DNA from: Gemmatimonadota bacterium
GTDB lineage: Bacteria; Gemmatimonadota; Gemmatimonadetes; Longimicrobiales; Gaopeijiaceae
Assembly (NCBI GenBank): GCA_003695865.1
Contig: RFGQ01000757.1
Span: 1 to 7,516 of the forward strand
Direction of reading: 5' to 3'
Length of the DNA: 7,516 nucleotides
Shown here one piece after another: positions 5,469 through 7,516 of the stretch. A program made the position numbers and the translations under genes. The notes below the pieces were generated by a model that ran no database searches, had not been told where the DNA came from, and worked only from the letters and a program-made list of their open reading frames with translations. The number at the start of each line of letters is the position of its first letter. The stretch's first letter is position 1.

Positions 5469-7397
5469 TCAAGCCGGGTCGAGCGCCTTCGTGCGGATCT
5501 CTTCGAGAACACGGTCCACGAAGGCCGCCCGCTCCATCACTTCCTGCTTGCGTCCGGCGCCCCGGCGGCGCACCGCGACCGTGCCGGCCTCGGCCTCGCG
5601 CTCACCGATGACCGCCATGTAGGGAACCTTGTGCACCTCGGCGTCGCGGATGCGGTACGAGAGCGTGTCTCGCTCGTCGAGCGTGGCACGGATGCCGGCC
5701 CCGACGAGCGTCTGCGTGAAGGCGCGCGCGTCTTCGGTCCACTGCTCCGAGATGGGCAGGACCCGCACCTGTTCGGGCGCGAGCCACACGGGAAACGCCC
5801 CGGCATAGTGCTCGATGAGCCCCCCCACGAAGCGCTCCATGGAGCCCACCAGCACGCGGTGCAGCATCACGGGGCGGTGCCGCTCGTTGTCTTCGCCCAC
5901 GTATTCGAGCCCGAAGCGTTCGGGCAGGTTGAAGTCGAGCTGCACGGTGGGCCCCTGCCAGCGACGACCGATCGCGTCGATCAGCTTGAAGTCGAGCTTG
6001 GGACCGTAGAAGGCGCCCCCGCCCTCGTCGACGGTGTACTCGAGCCCCCGGCGCTCCAACGTCTCGGCCAGCGTGCGCTCGGCGTGCTCCCACTCCTCGG
6101 GAGAGCCCAGGGCCTTTTCGGGACGCGTGGCCAGCTCGATCGAGTACGGATAGCCGAACGCCGCCAGCATCTCGTCGACCAGGTCGAGCAGGCGCTCGAT
6201 CTCTTCCGAGACCTGCTCGCGGGTGCAGAACACGTGGGCGTCGTCCTGCGTGAAGCCGCGTACCCGGAGCATGCCGTGAAGGACTCCGCTGCGCTCGTAG
6301 CGGTAGACCGTGCCGAATTCCGCCATGCGCACGGGCAGGTCGCGGTAGGAGCGCTGCTGCGCCTGGAAGATGGCGATGTGCCCCGGGCAGTTCATCGGCT
6401 TGGGCCGATAGCGCCCTCCCTCCACCTCCATGGCGCCGAACATGTTCTCGCGGAAGTTCTCGAGGTGCCCCGAGATCTCGAACAGGGTCTCGCTCACGAC
6501 GTGGGGCGTGTAGACGAGCTCGTAGCCGTGGCGCAGGATCAGCTCGCGCTCGAAATTCTCGATCTCCATGCGCACGATGGCACCCTTGGGGTGCCAGAGG
6601 ATGAGGCCGGGGCCTACCCGGGCATCGGTCGAGAAGAGATCGAGCTGCTTGCCCAGCACCCGGTGGTCGCGCTTCCTGGCCTCTTCGAGGCGCCGCAGAT
6701 GCTCCTCGAGGTCGCCCTTACGGAAGAAGGCCGTCCCGTAGATGCGCTGCAGCATCTGCCGCTTCTCGTCGCCCCGCCAGTAGGCGCCCGCCGTGTTGAG
6801 CAGCTTGAAGTGCTTGAGACGCCCGGTGGACGGCACGTGGGGGCCCCGGCAGAGGTCCAGGAACGGGCCGTTCCGGTAGACCGTGATGACCTCGTCCTCG
6901 TCGAACTCCTCGAGCCGCTCGAGCTTGAGGGGGTCATCGGCGAACAGCTCGCGCGCTTCCTCGCGGGTCACGACCCGGCGCTCGAAGGGGTCGTCGGCCG
7001 CGGCGAAGTCGGCCATGCGCTTCTCGAACGCCTCGAGGTCTTCGGGCGTGAACGGCTCGTCCACCTCGAAGTCGTAGTAGAAGCCCTCGTCGATCGCCGG
7101 ACCGAAGCCGATCCCCGCACCGGGGCGCAGGTCGCGCACCGCCGTCGCGAGCAGGTGGGCGGCCGAGTGGCGCAGCACCGGGAGCGCCTCGGGGTCCCGC
7201 TCGGTGAGGATGCGCACGCGCGCGTCGTGCTCGAGGGTGTGCAGCAGATCGACCACGCGGCCGTCGACCTCGGCCGCCACGGCCGCCTTGGCCAGCCCCG
7301 GCCCGATGGCGCGGGCGACGTCGCCCAGCGACGCGCCCTTCTCGAGCTCCAACTCCCGCCCGTCGGGCAGGGTCACCTTGATCGTAGAGGCCGACAT
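5469..7397 (-). CDS. thrS: Threonyl-tRNA synthetase
   Basis: This cytoplasmic class II synthetase charges tRNA-Thr and removes mischarged serine. The 642 residues match the usual bacterial length and all domains are present. The TGS domain spans about 5-64. The editing domain has H77xxxH81 and C183xxxH187 (within DLCRGPHVPSTG). The catalytic core has MNCPGH (335-340), motif 2 around FGTVYRYE (361-368) and LHGMLRVRGFTQDDAHVF (373-390), and motif 3 GSMERF (518-523). The zinc ligands are C337, H388 and H513. The anticodon-binding domain starts near 540 (APEQVRVLPI). The ATG at 7395-7397 gives the canonical N-terminus, but only a weak GAGAG precedes it. The stop is 12 nt from the convergent synthase stop, with no terminator between, so transcription probably continues antisense into that gene. 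Confidence 0.99.
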   Translation of the reverse strand: MSASTIKVTLPDGRELELEKGASLGDVARAIGPGLAKAAVAAEVDGRVVDLLHTLEHDARVRILTERDPEALPVLRHSAAHLLATAVRDLRPGAGIGFGPAIDEGFYYDFEVDEPFTPEDLEAFEKRMADFAAADDPFERRVVTREEARELFADDPLKLERLEEFDEDEVITVYRNGPFLDLCRGPHVPSTGRLKHFKLLNTAGAYWRGDEKRQMLQRIYGTAFFRKGDLEEHLRRLEEARKRDHRVLGKQLDLFSTDARVGPGLILWHPKGAIVRMEIENFERELILRHGYELVYTPHVVSETLFEISGHLENFRENMFGAMEVEGGRYRPKPMNCPGHIAIFQAQQRSYRDLPVRMAEFGTVYRYERSGVLHGMLRVRGFTQDDAHVFCTREQVSEEIERLLDLVDEMLAAFGYPYSIELATRPEKALGSPEEWEHAERTLAETLERRGLEYTVDEGGGAFYGPKLDFKLIDAIGRRWQGPTVQLDFNLPERFGLEYVGEDNERHRPVMLHRVLVGSMERFVGGLIEHYAGAFPVWLAPEQVRVLPISEQWTEDARAFTQTLVGAGIRATLDERDTLSYRIRDAEVHKVPYMAVIGEREAEAGTVAVRRRGAGRKQEVMERAAFVDRVLEEIRTKALDPA

Positions 7398-7516
7398 CTC
7401 TCGTGTTCGTGCGTTCGGGCAAGAGGGTTCGGATCGCCGCCCCGCGGGTCGTGGGCCCGCCCACGGCCCCGACGACGCGGGACCCGAGCAACCTACCGTA
7501 TCGCCCGGCCAGGTAA
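7398..7516 (-). promoter_or_regulatory. thrS upstream region with hairpins
   Basis: No gene is visible in these 119 nt before thrS. A stem CGTGGG/CCCACG with a 4-nt loop lies at 7450-7465, and CCCGCG (7441-7446) can pair with CGCGGG (7476-7481) around it, so a nested structure about 85 nt before the coding start is possible. There is no T run after it, and I found no T-box signature. A TACGGTAGGTT stretch near the right edge could hold a -10 element, but the -35 side is unclear and the window ends there. Confidence 0.3.

Overview
The window is G+C-rich bacterial chromosome, with G/C strongly favoured at third codon positions. Most of it is a conserved translation cluster read on the minus strand. 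In transcription order it holds thrS (threonyl-tRNA synthetase), infC (translation initiation factor IF-3), rpmI (ribosomal protein L35), rplT (ribosomal protein L20), pheS and pheT (phenylalanyl-tRNA synthetase alpha and beta subunits; pheT runs off the left edge). The lineage cannot be fixed from this alone. The gene order, base composition, the GYFGGRKN form of L20 and a squalene synthase would fit a Gemmatimonadota-like organism, but that is a weak guess.

Layout from right to left along the minus strand: a structured leader of about 120 nt (7398-7516), thrS (5469-7397), then the one accessory gene. That gene is a squalene/phytoene synthase family gene on the plus strand (4383-5456). Its stop lies only 12 nt from the thrS stop, so the two genes converge without room for a terminator. 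A 359-nt gap (4024-4382) follows, with divergent start sites for the synthase (plus) and infC (minus). infC (3502-4023), rpmI (3267-3464) and rplT (2885-3247) are tightly spaced. A 183-nt gap with two strong hairpins (2702-2884) separates rplT from pheS (1658-2701). pheS and pheT overlap by ATGA.

Three things stand out. First, infC most likely starts at an ATT codon: GGAGG sits 7 nt before this ATT but only 1 nt before the nearest ATG. This matches the classic IF-3 autoregulation seen in Escherichia coli. Second, the minus-strand leader of infC ends in a textbook intrinsic terminator (7-bp stem plus seven T), and an upstream segment can pair with the 5' arm of that terminator, so the leader looks like an attenuator comparable in position to the L20 leader of Bacillus. 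Third, an isoprenoid gene sits antisense between thrS and infC, so any thrS read-through would be antisense RNA to it.

The housekeeping genes supply two aminoacyl-tRNA synthetases, an initiation factor and two proteins of the large ribosomal subunit. The squalene synthase has no functional link to them that the sequence shows. I see no tRNA or rRNA genes, CRISPR arrays, insertion sequences or broken genes. The main novelty candidates are regulatory rather than a new protein system.
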